12,935 bases of DNA from positions 19,245 through 32,179 of the forward strand of contig DCGZ01000011.1 of NCBI GenBank assembly GCA_002314675.1. The letters run 5' to 3'. The DNA comes from Fibrobacter sp. UBA1765 (GTDB lineage Bacteria; Fibrobacterota; Fibrobacteria; Fibrobacterales; Fibrobacteraceae). Below the pieces are notes generated by a model that had not been told where the DNA came from, searched no databases, and saw only the letters and a list, made by a program, of their open reading frames with translations. Of this stretch, positions 1 through 8,100 are shown piece after piece (the first letter of the stretch is position 1; each line of letters begins with the position of its first letter). Position numbers and translations under genes: made by a program.

Positions 1-76
1 AAGCATCGACCTCAAAGCGAAGCGCCCCCATACCTTCCAGTCAACAGGCGTCAGCCTACAGCCGACAACATGAAAA
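1..76 (+). repeat. Left copy of a 76-bp inverted repeat
   Basis: Positions 1-76 match the reverse complement of 12850-12925 at 69 of 76 positions without gaps, counted by hand. Mismatches are at 25, 28, 36, 37, 43, 48 and 72, and all but the one at 25 are transitions. Bases 1-24 and 49-71 are identical between the copies. The dinucleotide AG recurs every 7 bases at 39, 46, 53 and 60. The outer end may lie beyond the window. Confidence 0.9.
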
Positions 77-85
77 TTATCTGTT

Positions 86-149
86 CACTAGCCCCTAGAT
101 CCTAAAATTCTATCTCCTACACACTAGACTCTAAACCCTACCAACTACC
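86..149 (+). repeat. Degenerate 7-bp tandem array (CTA heptads) before nudC
   Basis: The trinucleotide CTA occurs at 88, 95, 102, 110, 117, 124, 131, 138 and 145. That is nine copies spaced 7 bp apart with a single 8-bp step. The flanking bases of each unit vary (NNCTANN). The array runs into the nudC start codon at 150 and occupies the place where a Shine-Dalgarno sequence would be expected. Confidence 0.85.
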
Positions 150-989
150 ATGATTCAAGATATTTACCCACATATTTATAGAAACGAATTTGAAACGACG
201 CTCCCGACAGCAGAAGACGCTCTATGCATTGTTGCTGCAGGAGAAATTCTTGTAAAAGAAACTGCAGAAACCTTTGAGCTCCCTACATGCAAGGATTTTG
301 AAAAATCAGGTTCCCTTGAAAATGCTCACTTTTTATTTCGCATAGATGGCAAGCCTTTCTTTTTAATGCGCTTAGAATCCAAGCAAGCTTTTGAAGGCTA
401 CACGTGGGTAAACCGCAAATACTTTAGACACAAGAAACCTAAGCATCTTGCATTTGCTGCCGTTACGGCCATGCAGCTTGCAGGCTGGTACAACGCAAAC
501 CGGTTCTGTGGCAAATGTGCAACGCCAATGGTTCGTGACGACAAGGAACGCATGGTAAAATGTCCTAATTGCGGTCAAATGGTTTACCCACGCTTAAACC
601 CGGCTGTCATCATAGGAATCTACAATGGCGACAAGCTTTTGCTCACCCAATACAAAAACGGTCCAACTACAAACTTTGCTCTTGTCGCAGGCTTCACCGA
701 AATTGGCGAAACCTTTGAACAAACCGTATCGCGCGAAGTAAACGAAGAAGTCGGCTTAAAGGTAAAGAATATCCGCTATTACAAAAGCCAGCCTTGGAGC
801 TTTACCGATACGCTGCTTGCAGGCTTTTACTGTGAACTTGACGGAGATTCCACGATTAAGTTGGAACAAGATGAACTAAAGTTTGGAGGCTGGTTCAACA
901 GAAAGGAACTTGAACCTATCGAAAACAACGATTTAAGCCTTACAAACGAAATGATCAATTACTTTAGAGATAACCCCGACAAATTCTAG
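150..989 (+). CDS. nudC: NADH pyrophosphatase / NAD-RNA decapping Nudix hydrolase
   Basis: The 279-residue product has the NudC architecture: a poorly conserved N-terminal domain, a four-cysteine zinc ribbon (C120, C123, C138, C141), and a Nudix domain. The Nudix box at about 181-203 fits GX5EX7REUXEEXGU exactly. Behind it lies SQPWSF (213-218), close to the SQPWPF signature that separates NudC-type enzymes from other Nudix hydrolases. Family knowledge: NudC cleaves NADH to NMNH and AMP and removes NAD caps from RNA in the cytoplasm. The protein is about 20 residues longer than E. coli NudC, the extra being N-terminal. No Shine-Dalgarno sequence precedes the ATG; the heptad array abuts it. 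Its stop codon is one base from the stop of the convergent barrel gene, with no terminator between them. TTA codons occur here, so codon bias is weaker than in purL. Confidence 0.95.
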   Translation: MIQDIYPHIYRNEFETTLPTAEDALCIVAAGEILVKETAETFELPTCKDFEKSGSLENAHFLFRIDGKPFFLMRLESKQAFEGYTWVNRKYFRHKKPKHLAFAAVTAMQLAGWYNANRFCGKCATPMVRDDKERMVKCPNCGQMVYPRLNPAVIIGIYNGDKLLLTQYKNGPTTNFALVAGFTEIGETFEQTVSREVNEEVGLKVKNIRYYKSQPWSFTDTLLAGFYCELDGDSTIKLEQDELKFGGWFNRKELEPIENNDLSLTNEMINYFRDNPDKF

Positions 990-990
990 G

Positions 991-3051
991 TCAATTCCTA
1001 AAGCTCCACACTATACCGTACATGAACCTGAGCCCTTCCGGTGTATAGCCGCCAGCCGGCATATATTGAGAATGATTCAGGTTTTCTATTCTCGTGTAAA
1101 GGTCGAATGTCAAAATATTCATGCGAGCTTCAAAGTCAAGAGCAAGATACTTGTTAAGCTTGACAATAGCCAAATGCGAATCCTCGTTTTCTGGCGTTAT
1201 ACCTTCAGAATAAATACGGCTTTCATTGATATACTCCGCCAAGGAATCCTGGACAAACACGCAATCATAGCGATTGCCAAACCACTGGAAATCAAAGCGA
1301 ACGCTCACGCCAAGGCGATTCTGCACAAAGCGATCCTTCCACACAACAGAGCCTTTGTAATAAAGTTCTGGAGTATCTAAAATTCGGAACTTGTTGCCAA
1401 CGGCTGTTCGTTCAAGCGTTTGACTGCGTTCCCCATACAAAGCCCAGTTGCCAAGGCTAAAGCCAAGGCGTAAAGTCCAATCGTATGATTCTAACTGTTT
1501 CAAGTTTACAAGCTGAAAAGCACTAGCAGGATCATCCAAGCCAGAATTTACAACCCAGCGTTCCTTGATTGCATGTTCCACTTCTTCATGGCGAATGCCA
1601 AGTCCATAGAAAATTCCTCCTGCACGCCATTGCAATTCTGCGGAACTACGTGAACGAACCTCAGCCTTCAAGTTTTCATTCGGGTATGTATAGCGGCCAC
1701 GATTTGTCAAGCGCAATTCTTCCGGCTCGGGGAACCTGTTATCGCGCCTGTAATTTGCATGAATTCTAAAATGATAAAATAAATCTAAATCAAGTTCTAA
1801 AGCATATGTCGGCTTGACATACACAGAATCATTCAAGGAACTATTACGCTGATACCCGTACAAAGTTCTAAAGGTAACAGGGCCGAACGAATCTCCAATC
1901 TGGGCATAGCCAAGTTCCTTGTCTTGCGGATCATCATTATCCAAGGTCAAGAACTCATATTCAAAATAAATCGCTGGATTCAGCAATGTCTTGTAGCTTG
2001 CAAAAACAGTTCCTGAATAAGTCTCGTACTGCACTTTTTCTGTAGCCTTTCGCCATATCGTATCGGTACGGCTGCTATCCAGGATTTCACCTAGAATATT
2101 TGTATACTCAATGATAGTATCCTTGATTTCATCAATCATTTTAGGTAAACTATCATACTCAATTTCATAATGACCAGTACCAATCGAAGTTCCAAAAGTC
2201 AAGTTCTTGATCGGGTACAAGGTCAACTTGGCATCGTAACTCTGGCCCGACATGTATGTGGTATACAAATCCTTGGGATAATAGTAAATGGAATAATCGG
2301 CAGTATCCTGAACAGCCAAGTCGCGAGACACATCATGATAATCTAGGAAGAACAAGTTTGCCCTGAGCATAAGTTCGCCAGGTCCAAAGAGCCATGTTAT
2401 AGTCGGGCGAACATTCATCGCGTTCATTGAAATATTTCTGCCACCAAACGGGACTTGAGAAGAATCTCGTCCTAAGGCAAAGTAAGGCTGGTTCGCGACT
2501 GCCGTATAAACATAATCTCCAGATTCCTTATTGCTATGGCTAGAAAGCCCCAAATCAAGGCGCAAAGAATCCACAAGCTGGCGGCGAAAATCCAGGCGGA
2601 ATGCGTTACCTTCAAATGTTCCTCGTTCCCACACGATTTCTGTAACAGGAGTATCGAGCGCTACCAGAACTTCTTCTTCGCGAAGTATGCCGTTTTCACC
2701 ATTCAGGCCTGGGTGAAAATCATCATAGCTTAACTTTGTTGTAAAAATGCCAGCAAACTTTGCAGGGAACCTGCGTTCTACGGTAGAAATGCCAGCGGTA
2801 CTGCGATCAAAAGAAGGAGAACCTAAAATAGATGTTCCAAACAAAATTTCAGATTTTTGCCCGGACACGTCATAAGTACGCTGCAAAAGGCCTGGAATAT
2901 AGAACGCATAGCGCGCTGCATCTGTTTCGTACGAAAAGAATTTTGGAGAATCGTTTTGCCAATCCTGTTTAACACTGCCAAAAGTACCGCCAAAGGCAAA
3001 GACCGCCCCAAGCAATGCAAAAATAAACAGTATAAAAGGCTTACGCAACAT
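991..3051 (-). CDS. Outer-membrane beta-barrel protein (TonB-receptor-like barrel, no plug seen)
   Basis: From the ATG at 3051 the product has 686 residues and begins with a typical signal peptide (MLRKPFILFIFALLGAVFA, likely cleaved after A19). The rest shows alternating polar/aromatic strand patterns throughout. The C-terminus reads like a TonB-dependent receptor barrel end: an 'ENLNHSQYMPAGGYTPEGLR' segment followed by a last strand with a near-terminal aromatic (YGIVWSF, then RN). I see no TonB box or plug motifs, so a porin-like or plugless barrel is as likely as a true receptor; the ligand is unknown. An in-frame ATG at 3111, 8 nt after the dut stop, would add 20 residues encoded by repeat-like leader DNA and would place a long tail ahead of the signal peptide, so I prefer 3051. 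Neither start has a clear Shine-Dalgarno sequence. It probably shares a transcript with dut. Confidence 0.8.
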   Translation of the reverse strand: MLRKPFILFIFALLGAVFAFGGTFGSVKQDWQNDSPKFFSYETDAARYAFYIPGLLQRTYDVSGQKSEILFGTSILGSPSFDRSTAGISTVERRFPAKFAGIFTTKLSYDDFHPGLNGENGILREEEVLVALDTPVTEIVWERGTFEGNAFRLDFRRQLVDSLRLDLGLSSHSNKESGDYVYTAVANQPYFALGRDSSQVPFGGRNISMNAMNVRPTITWLFGPGELMLRANLFFLDYHDVSRDLAVQDTADYSIYYYPKDLYTTYMSGQSYDAKLTLYPIKNLTFGTSIGTGHYEIEYDSLPKMIDEIKDTIIEYTNILGEILDSSRTDTIWRKATEKVQYETYSGTVFASYKTLLNPAIYFEYEFLTLDNDDPQDKELGYAQIGDSFGPVTFRTLYGYQRNSSLNDSVYVKPTYALELDLDLFYHFRIHANYRRDNRFPEPEELRLTNRGRYTYPNENLKAEVRSRSSAELQWRAGGIFYGLGIRHEEVEHAIKERWVVNSGLDDPASAFQLVNLKQLESYDWTLRLGFSLGNWALYGERSQTLERTAVGNKFRILDTPELYYKGSVVWKDRFVQNRLGVSVRFDFQWFGNRYDCVFVQDSLAEYINESRIYSEGITPENEDSHLAIVKLNKYLALDFEARMNILTFDLYTRIENLNHSQYMPAGGYTPEGLRFMYGIVWSFRN

Positions 3052-3077
3052 CAATCTAAATGTAGATAAAACAGATA

Positions 3078-3099
3078 AAGAGCCAGATGCCAGATGCAA
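3078..3099 (-). repeat. 22-nt leader element, copy in the barrel gene leader
   Basis: Read on the minus strand, 3099-3078 matches 11033-11054 (plus strand) at 20 of 22 positions. It contains two tandem GCCAGAT heptads (plus-strand view). It ends 26 nt before the ATG at 3051, and the other copy ends 14 nt before a start codon in the same sense. Confidence 0.7.
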
Positions 3100-3119
3100 G
3101 AAAAGCGGCATTCAGCAAT

Positions 3120-3557
3120 TTACTTCACGCCAGTACTTCCAAAACCACCGCGGTCAGCGCCACTCAAGGTTCCTTCGACAAAGTTGAGTTCCGGCTGCTT
3201 TTGCATAATGCGGAATTGCGCAATGCGGCTACCCTTTTCAATCACGACATCTTCTGTTGCATACACCGGCATACGCCACCAATCGTTCGGGCCGCAGTAG
3301 GAATTGTCAACAACGCCGACTGAATTTGGCTGCAGAATTTTCCAGTTCTTGAACGTGGAACTGCGCGGAGCAATGTGAGCCTCGTAACCTTCCGGGAGTT
3401 TCATGGCAACGCCCAGGTGAATTAGCCTGAATTCGCCTTTTTTCAAGGTCACTGTTTCTGCAGTGCGCAAGTCGATCCAGTCGGATTTGCCGAAACCGCC
3501 AATGGCTTCCAGGCGCGGGATGCTTTCATCGAGATATTGAATCGTAATCGTTTCCAT
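3120..3557 (-). CDS. dut: Deoxyuridine 5'-triphosphate nucleotidohydrolase (dUTPase)
   Basis: This 145-residue trimeric-type dUTPase hydrolyses dUTP to dUMP and pyrophosphate, keeping uracil out of DNA and supplying dUMP for thymidylate synthesis. All five family motifs can be recognised: motif 1 around D29 (IDLRTA), motif 2 PRSST at 64-68, motif 3 GVVDNSYCG at 81-89 with the expected catalytic D84, motif 4 GSRIAQ at 109-114, and the glycine-rich P-loop-like motif 5 RGGFGSTG at 136-143. The length is normal for the family. The start is well fixed: AAGGA lies at 3564-3568, six bases before the ATG. The outer-membrane barrel gene follows on the same strand. A terminator separates dut from purL upstream, so dut probably has its own promoter in 3558-3628, which I could not pinpoint. 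Confidence 0.95.
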   Translation of the reverse strand: METITIQYLDESIPRLEAIGGFGKSDWIDLRTAETVTLKKGEFRLIHLGVAMKLPEGYEAHIAPRSSTFKNWKILQPNSVGVVDNSYCGPNDWWRMPVYATEDVVIEKGSRIAQFRIMQKQPELNFVEGTLSGADRGGFGSTGVK

Positions 3558-3629
3558 AAAAAATCCTTATTCAGTTGCAAATTTAAAAAGTTAGCTTCAG
3601 CCATGTGCGAAGCATCGCCTTCGGCATAA

Positions 3630-3669
3630 AAAAAATCCGCCCCTGCAAAAACAGGAAGCGGATTTTTTT
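3630..3669 (-). terminator. Rho-independent terminator after purL
   Basis: AAAAAATCCGC (3630-3640) pairs with GCGGATTTTTT (3658-3668), and an inner CCTG/CAGG extends the stem. Read on the minus strand the hairpin is followed by a run of U from the A tract at 3629-3635. It begins about 11 nt after the purL stop. The flanking A and T runs would also let it work in the other direction, but no plus-strand gene leads into it. Confidence 0.9.
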
Positions 3670-3680
3670 AGAGAAACCTC

Positions 3681-6600
3681 TTACCCTACAAAGATACGGC
3701 CGTTGCGGAACAGCTGCATCCATGGGCCATCTTCGCCCCATTCTGCCGGGTGCCAAGAATATTGGCAGGTACGGAACACGCGTTCCGGATGCGGCATCAT
3801 GATGAGTGCGCGGCCATCTTCGCTTGTAAGGCCCGTGATGCCGAACGGAGAGCCGTTCGGATTGAGCGGGTAGCGTTCTGTGTAGTCATGGTGACCGTCA
3901 ACGTAGCGCAAAGAAACAAGGCCTGTGTTCAGGCAGTTTTCTGCAGCGGTGCGGTCAGCAAATTCTGCACGGCCTTCGCCATGTGCAACAGCGATCGGGA
4001 GAACAGAGCCAGCCATGCCCTTGAGAAGCACGGACGGAGTTTCTTCGACCTTGAGGCTTGCAAAACGAGCTTCGAAGCGTTCAGAAACGTTCTGAACGAA
4101 GCGCGGCCAATGCTTAGCGCCTGGGATCAAATCCTTGAGGTTGCTTACCATCTGGCAGCCGTTGCAAACGCCGAGTGTGAATGTATTCTTGCGGTTGAAG
4201 AATTCTTCGAATTCTGCACGAGCCTTCTTGTTAAAGAGAATGCTCTTTGCCCAGCCTTCGCCCGCGCCAAGAACGTCACCGTAGCTAAAGCCACCGCAAG
4301 CAACGAGGCCCTGGAAGTCCTTGAGGCTTACGCGGCCGCTCAAAACGTCGGTCATGTGAACGTCAATGGATTCAAAGCCGGCCTTGTCAAATGCTGCGGC
4401 CATTTCAACTTCACCGTTAACGCCCTGTTCACGGAGGATAGCCATCTTCGGGCGGCTAGCAAAGTCCTTAACGACCTTTGCACTTGCAGCAACGTCGAAG
4501 GTAACCTTCGGGCTAACACCCGGATCGTCCTGTTCGAGCTTGAGCTTGTATTCGCTTTCTGCGCAATCCGGATTATCACGGAGAGCAGCAATGCGGCGAG
4601 TTGTATCGGACCAGATTGCACGAATGTCAGAAAGGTTTTCGCAGTAGTCGCCAATAACGAGGCTGTACTTTTCGTTGATTGTACCGATTTCAGCAACAAG
4701 TTCACCGAGACCAGCTTCTGCAAATGCAGCCTTGACTGCAGCAACGTCAGAATCAGCAACCTGGAGAACAGCACCAAGTTCTTCGTTAAAGAGAACGTCG
4801 AGTTCAGCACCCTTGAGGCTAGAAAGGTCAAGAGTTACACCAACGTGACCAGCAAATGCCATTTCTGCAACAGTTGTATAGAGACCGCCATCGCTCTTGT
4901 CATGGTAAGCCATGATCTTGCCTGCGGCATTCAACTTCTGGATTGTTTCGAAGAATGCGCGGAGTTCCTTTGCGCTTTCTACATCTGGAGCGGCATCGCC
5001 CATGTTGCAGTAAACCTGGGCAGCAATGGATGCGCCCATGCGGTTCTTGCCATGGCCAAGGTCAACAAGCAAGAGCTTGGAATCCTTCTTCTGCAAAAGC
5101 TGCGGGGTAAGAGTCTTGCGAACATCGCCGCAAGGAGCAAAAGCACTGATTACAAGGGAAATCGGAGCGGTTACGCTGTGTTCTCCCTTTTCGTCGCTCC
5201 AAACGGAACGCATACTCATGGAGTCCTTGCCGACCGGAATCGTAATGCCAAGTTCCGGGCAAAGTTCCATACCGATAGCCTTGACAGCTGCATAAAGGTC
5301 AGCGCCGTCGCCAGCGTAGTTCGGAGTTGCCATCCAGTTTGCAGAAAGGTTTACGCGACCCATGTCAGGAACGTAAGCTGCAGCAAGGTTTGTAAGGGAT
5401 TCTGCAACTGCCATGCGGGAACTTGCAGCCGGGCTAAGAATTGCGATCGGGGCGCGTTCGCCCATAGACATTGCTTCACCTTCGAAGGTATCAAGGGTAG
5501 AGCTTGTCACGGCGCAGTCAGCAACAGGGACCTGCCACGGGCCAACCATCTGGTCACGGCAAATCATACCGGTAACGCTACGGTCACCAATGGAAATAAG
5601 GAATGTCTTATCTGCAACGGACGGGTTTGCAAGAACGCGGTGAGCAACTTCCTTGATGCCTTCGCCAGCAGGAATTGTTGCGGAGTTCACCGGACGCTTG
5701 ATGGACTTTTCGTTACGGATCATGCGAGGCGGCTTGCCAAGCAAAACGTCAAGCGGCATGTCGATTGGCTTGTTATCGAAATGGCTATCGGTAAGGGTCA
5801 AATGATTTTCTGGGATAGCTTCACCGATCACTGCATACGGGCAGCGTTCACGCTTACAGATAGCGTCGAACACGTCGAGCTTGTTACCTGCAACAGCGAT
5901 AACATAACGTTCCTGGGATTCGTTACTCCAGATTTCCATCGGGCTCATGCCCGGTTCATCGTTAGGAACATTGCGGAGTTCAAACTTACCGCCAAGGCCA
6001 CCGTCATGAACGAGTTCCGGGAATGCATTGGAAAGTCCACCGGCACCAACGTCGTGAATGAAGCTGATCGGGTTTTCGTCGTCCATTGCCCAGCAACGGT
6101 CGATAACTTCCTGGCAGCGACGTTCCATTTCTGGGTTGCCACGCTGCACAGAAGCAAAGTCAAGGGATTCAGAACCGGCACCGTTGTTTACGGAACTTGC
6201 AGCACCGCCACCAAGGCCGATAAGCATTGCAGGACCGCCAAGAACAACAAGGTGGTCACCCGGGTCTATGTGGCCCTTTTCAATGTGGTCTTCCTTGATG
6301 TTGCCAAGGCCACCGGCAAGCATGATCGGCTTGTGGTAACCACGGACTTCCTTGCCACCAGCGGCATCCACTTCCTGTTCAAAAGTACGGAAGTAGCCGA
6401 GAATGTTCGGACGGCCAAATTCGTTGTTGAAAGCAGCACCACCAAGCGGACCGTCGATCATGATTTCGAGCGGGCTAGAAATACGGGCCGGCTTGCCAAA
6501 GTCCTTTTCCCAAGGCTGGACTGCGCCAGGAATCTTGAGGTTAGAAACGCTAAAGCCAGTGAGACCTGCCTTTGGCTTAGAACCCTTACCGGTTGCACCT

Positions 6601-7556
6601 TCGTCGCGGATTTCACCACCGGAGCCAGTTGCAGCGCCCGGGAACGGAGAAATTGCAGTCGGGTGGTTATGGGTTTCAACCTTCATCAAGGTGTGGACCG
6701 GTTCGTTATGCCAATCATACTTGTTCGTGCGCGGGTCAGCATAGTAACGGCCAGCGGTTGCACCCTTCATCACGGCAGCGTTATCCTTATAGGCGCTGAA
6801 GATGTTTGTGTGGTGCATTTCGTAAGTGTTCTTGATCATCTGGAACAAGGACTTTTCCTGCTTTTCGCCATCGATAGTCCATTCTGCGCCAAACACCTTG
6901 TGGCGGCAGTGTTCAGAGTTTGCCTGGGCGAACATGTAAAGCTCAACATCGCTCGGGTTGCGGTTGAGAGCTGTAAAGTTCTTGACGAGGTAGTCGATTT
7001 CGTCTGGAGCAAGTGCAAGGCCCATTTCCTTGTCGGCCTTGACAAGAGCTTCGCGACCTTCGGTAAGAACCGGCACAACGTTCATCGGCTTTGGAGTTTC
7101 CTTGTTAAAGAGAACGCCCAATTCGTCGAGGGAACGGAAAACGCCTTCGGTCATGCGGTCATGGATCTTTGCAGAAACAGCCTTTACAAATTCTTCAGTT
7201 TCTGGAGCCGTGAATTCAACGTAGTATGCAACGGCGCGTTCAATGCGGCGAACCTTGCTTACACCGCAAATGTGAACGATATCGGTTGCCTTGGAGCTCC
7301 ATGGGCTAATGGTACCCGGGCGCGGGCAAACAACGAACAGGGAACCAACGTTTGCCTTGGCTTCGCGGCGCGGACCATATTGCAAAACCTTGTCAAGAAC
7401 TTCAGATTCTTCAGAAGTCAAATCAGATTCCAAATCTACCACGTGCATAAAGTCGGCAGAAACGGATTTTACAGGAAGGTTTGCGGACTTGAAATCGTCA
7501 AGCAAATGCTGCAAGCGGGAGTCCGACAAAGCTGGAGATCCATGAAGAATAATCAT
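3681..7556 (-). CDS. purL: Phosphoribosylformylglycinamidine synthase, large fused form
   Basis: The 1291-residue product is the single-chain FGAM synthase of the E. coli type. It converts FGAR, glutamine and ATP to FGAM in step four of purine synthesis. Visible in order are a PurS-like N-terminal domain, a linker with ANSEHCRH (His216, the conserved catalytic His), the glycine-rich FGAR/ATP region (about 292-323), a second synthase half with HDVGAGGLSNA, and a C-terminal class I glutaminase. The glutaminase has GVCNGCQ (nucleophile C1131) and HPE (H1256, E1258). The frame is also open from a TTG at 7565, but the ATG at 7556 gives MIILHGSPALS, which lines up with the E. coli start, and has TAGG about 10 nt upstream, so I use it. 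It is monocistronic as far as can be seen. Codon bias is strong: no TTA, CTA or TCA codons between 3750 and the start. Confidence 0.97.
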   Translation of the reverse strand: MIILHGSPALSDSRLQHLLDDFKSANLPVKSVSADFMHVVDLESDLTSEESEVLDKVLQYGPRREAKANVGSLFVVCPRPGTISPWSSKATDIVHICGVSKVRRIERAVAYYVEFTAPETEEFVKAVSAKIHDRMTEGVFRSLDELGVLFNKETPKPMNVVPVLTEGREALVKADKEMGLALAPDEIDYLVKNFTALNRNPSDVELYMFAQANSEHCRHKVFGAEWTIDGEKQEKSLFQMIKNTYEMHHTNIFSAYKDNAAVMKGATAGRYYADPRTNKYDWHNEPVHTLMKVETHNHPTAISPFPGAATGSGGEIRDEGATGKGSKPKAGLTGFSVSNLKIPGAVQPWEKDFGKPARISSPLEIMIDGPLGGAAFNNEFGRPNILGYFRTFEQEVDAAGGKEVRGYHKPIMLAGGLGNIKEDHIEKGHIDPGDHLVVLGGPAMLIGLGGGAASSVNNGAGSESLDFASVQRGNPEMERRCQEVIDRCWAMDDENPISFIHDVGAGGLSNAFPELVHDGGLGGKFELRNVPNDEPGMSPMEIWSNESQERYVIAVAGNKLDVFDAICKRERCPYAVIGEAIPENHLTLTDSHFDNKPIDMPLDVLLGKPPRMIRNEKSIKRPVNSATIPAGEGIKEVAHRVLANPSVADKTFLISIGDRSVTGMICRDQMVGPWQVPVADCAVTSSTLDTFEGEAMSMGERAPIAILSPAASSRMAVAESLTNLAAAYVPDMGRVNLSANWMATPNYAGDGADLYAAVKAIGMELCPELGITIPVGKDSMSMRSVWSDEKGEHSVTAPISLVISAFAPCGDVRKTLTPQLLQKKDSKLLLVDLGHGKNRMGASIAAQVYCNMGDAAPDVESAKELRAFFETIQKLNAAGKIMAYHDKSDGGLYTTVAEMAFAGHVGVTLDLSSLKGAELDVLFNEELGAVLQVADSDVAAVKAAFAEAGLGELVAEIGTINEKYSLVIGDYCENLSDIRAIWSDTTRRIAALRDNPDCAESEYKLKLEQDDPGVSPKVTFDVAASAKVVKDFASRPKMAILREQGVNGEVEMAAAFDKAGFESIDVHMTDVLSGRVSLKDFQGLVACGGFSYGDVLGAGEGWAKSILFNKKARAEFEEFFNRKNTFTLGVCNGCQMVSNLKDLIPGAKHWPRFVQNVSERFEARFASLKVEETPSVLLKGMAGSVLPIAVAHGEGRAEFADRTAAENCLNTGLVSLRYVDGHHDYTERYPLNPNGSPFGITGLTSEDGRALIMMPHPERVFRTCQYSWHPAEWGEDGPWMQLFRNGRIFVG

Positions 7557-7607
7557 AATTTTCAACCTAGTGAATGTTTAAGTTTACGGGGCGAAATTTA
7601 GCAAAAT

Positions 7608-7638
7608 AGAGACTAGAAACAAGAAAACAGAAACCAGG
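7608..7638 (-). repeat. 7-bp periodic array (AGA heptads) upstream of purL
   Basis: AGA occurs at 7608, 7615, 7622 and 7629 on the plus strand, exactly 7 bp apart, followed by AGG in register at 7636. Read on the minus strand (purL sense) the units are GGTTTCT, GTTTTCT, TGTTTCT and AGTCTCT. The array lies about 50-80 nt before the purL start and so falls in its promoter or leader. Confidence 0.7.
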
Positions 7639-7781
7639 GAAGGCGAAATTCAACGGGCAAAAATAGAGTGCTAAAAATCCAAATTCAGTGGCAGAAAACG
7701 GAACTTTCACATAAGTCTTTGAATAGCAACGAGTTAAGGGAAGAAACTTGCAAAACTTATTTTTATCTTTTTTATAGAGCC

Positions 7782-7798
7782 CCTTGCAAAATGCAAGG
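7782..7798. repeat. Short perfect hairpin upstream of purL
   Basis: CCTTGCA (7782-7788) and TGCAAGG (7792-7798) form a 7-bp stem with a three-base AAA loop. On the plus strand T5 follows shortly afterwards, but no plus-strand gene leads into it, so I do not call it a terminator. It lies in the 620-bp gene-free stretch between the thioredoxin-fold gene and purL. Confidence 0.6.
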
Positions 7799-7870
7799 AC
7801 CTTTTTCCGTTCAAAAGCGCTAGCATATTTTTGCAAGAACTCTATTTTTTCAAGCAAACCTTTTGCAAAA

Positions 7871-7919
7871 ATGCGCTTTCGAACCGCGCGCTTCGCGGCG
7901 GCATCACGCCGGTGGCGCA
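7871..7919. other. GC-rich palindromic island in AT-rich intergenic DNA
   Basis: A block of about 49 bp rich in G and C interrupts AT-rich flanks. It holds overlapping short inverted repeats: CCGCG/CGCGG (7884-7888 with 7894-7898), GGCG/CGCC (7897-7900 with 7907-7910) and CGCC/GGCG (7907-7910 with 7914-7917). It also contains the mini-hairpin word GCTTCGC (7890-7896). Nothing in it resembles a gene; a possible reading frame across it starts with TTG and has no recognisable protein character. Confidence 0.5.
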
Positions 7920-7929
7920 AAAAAGCAAA

Positions 7930-7973
7930 ACTTACGGTCCAAATCCGGTATTTTTCAAATTTAGACCGTAAGT
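7930..7973 (-). terminator. 44-nt hairpin, second copy; possible terminator or attenuator before purL
   Basis: ACTTACGGTC (7930-7939) and GACCGTAAGT (7964-7973) form a perfect 10-bp stem, extended after one mismatch by AAAT/ATTT. Read on the minus strand it is followed by TTTTGCTTTTTT, an interrupted U tract. It has the same length and the same stem core as the hairpin at 8109-8152, while the loop has diverged. It could end a short transcript, act in the purL leader, or be a repeat element. Confidence 0.6.
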
Positions 7974-8048
7974 CAAAACGTTACAATGTCAAAAATTACC
8001 ACATTTTACATAAAAATTGCAAATTCAAGGTGTAAACGTCACTGCAAA

Positions 8049-8095
8049 AGCCCTTTTCTGGGCTAATTTGCGACAATTTTTGCAACAAATTGTCG
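8049..8095. other. Two adjacent hairpins between the 44-nt hairpins
   Basis: AGCCC/GGGCT (8049-8053 with 8060-8064) forms a five-base-pair hairpin with a 6-nt loop. Next to it CGACAATTT/AAATTGTCG (8071-8079 with 8087-8095) forms a perfect 9-bp stem with a 7-nt loop. With the flanking 44-nt hairpins this makes four stem-loops in about 220 nt. Confidence 0.6.
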
Positions 8096-8100
8096 TCATA

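Noticed and set aside
3750..7601. A 1283-codon open frame on the plus strand across the whole of purL
   Set aside because: It is codon-aligned with purL, so it stays open simply because purL avoids TTA, CTA and TCA codons. Its translation is Cys/Val/Ala-rich with no recognisable family, while purL has all catalytic motifs.
7567..7920. A 117-codon minus-strand open frame upstream of purL
   Set aside because: It starts with TTG inside the GC-rich island, lacks a ribosome-binding site, runs through hairpins and the heptad array, and its Lys/Phe/Cys-rich translation looks like noncoding AT-rich DNA.
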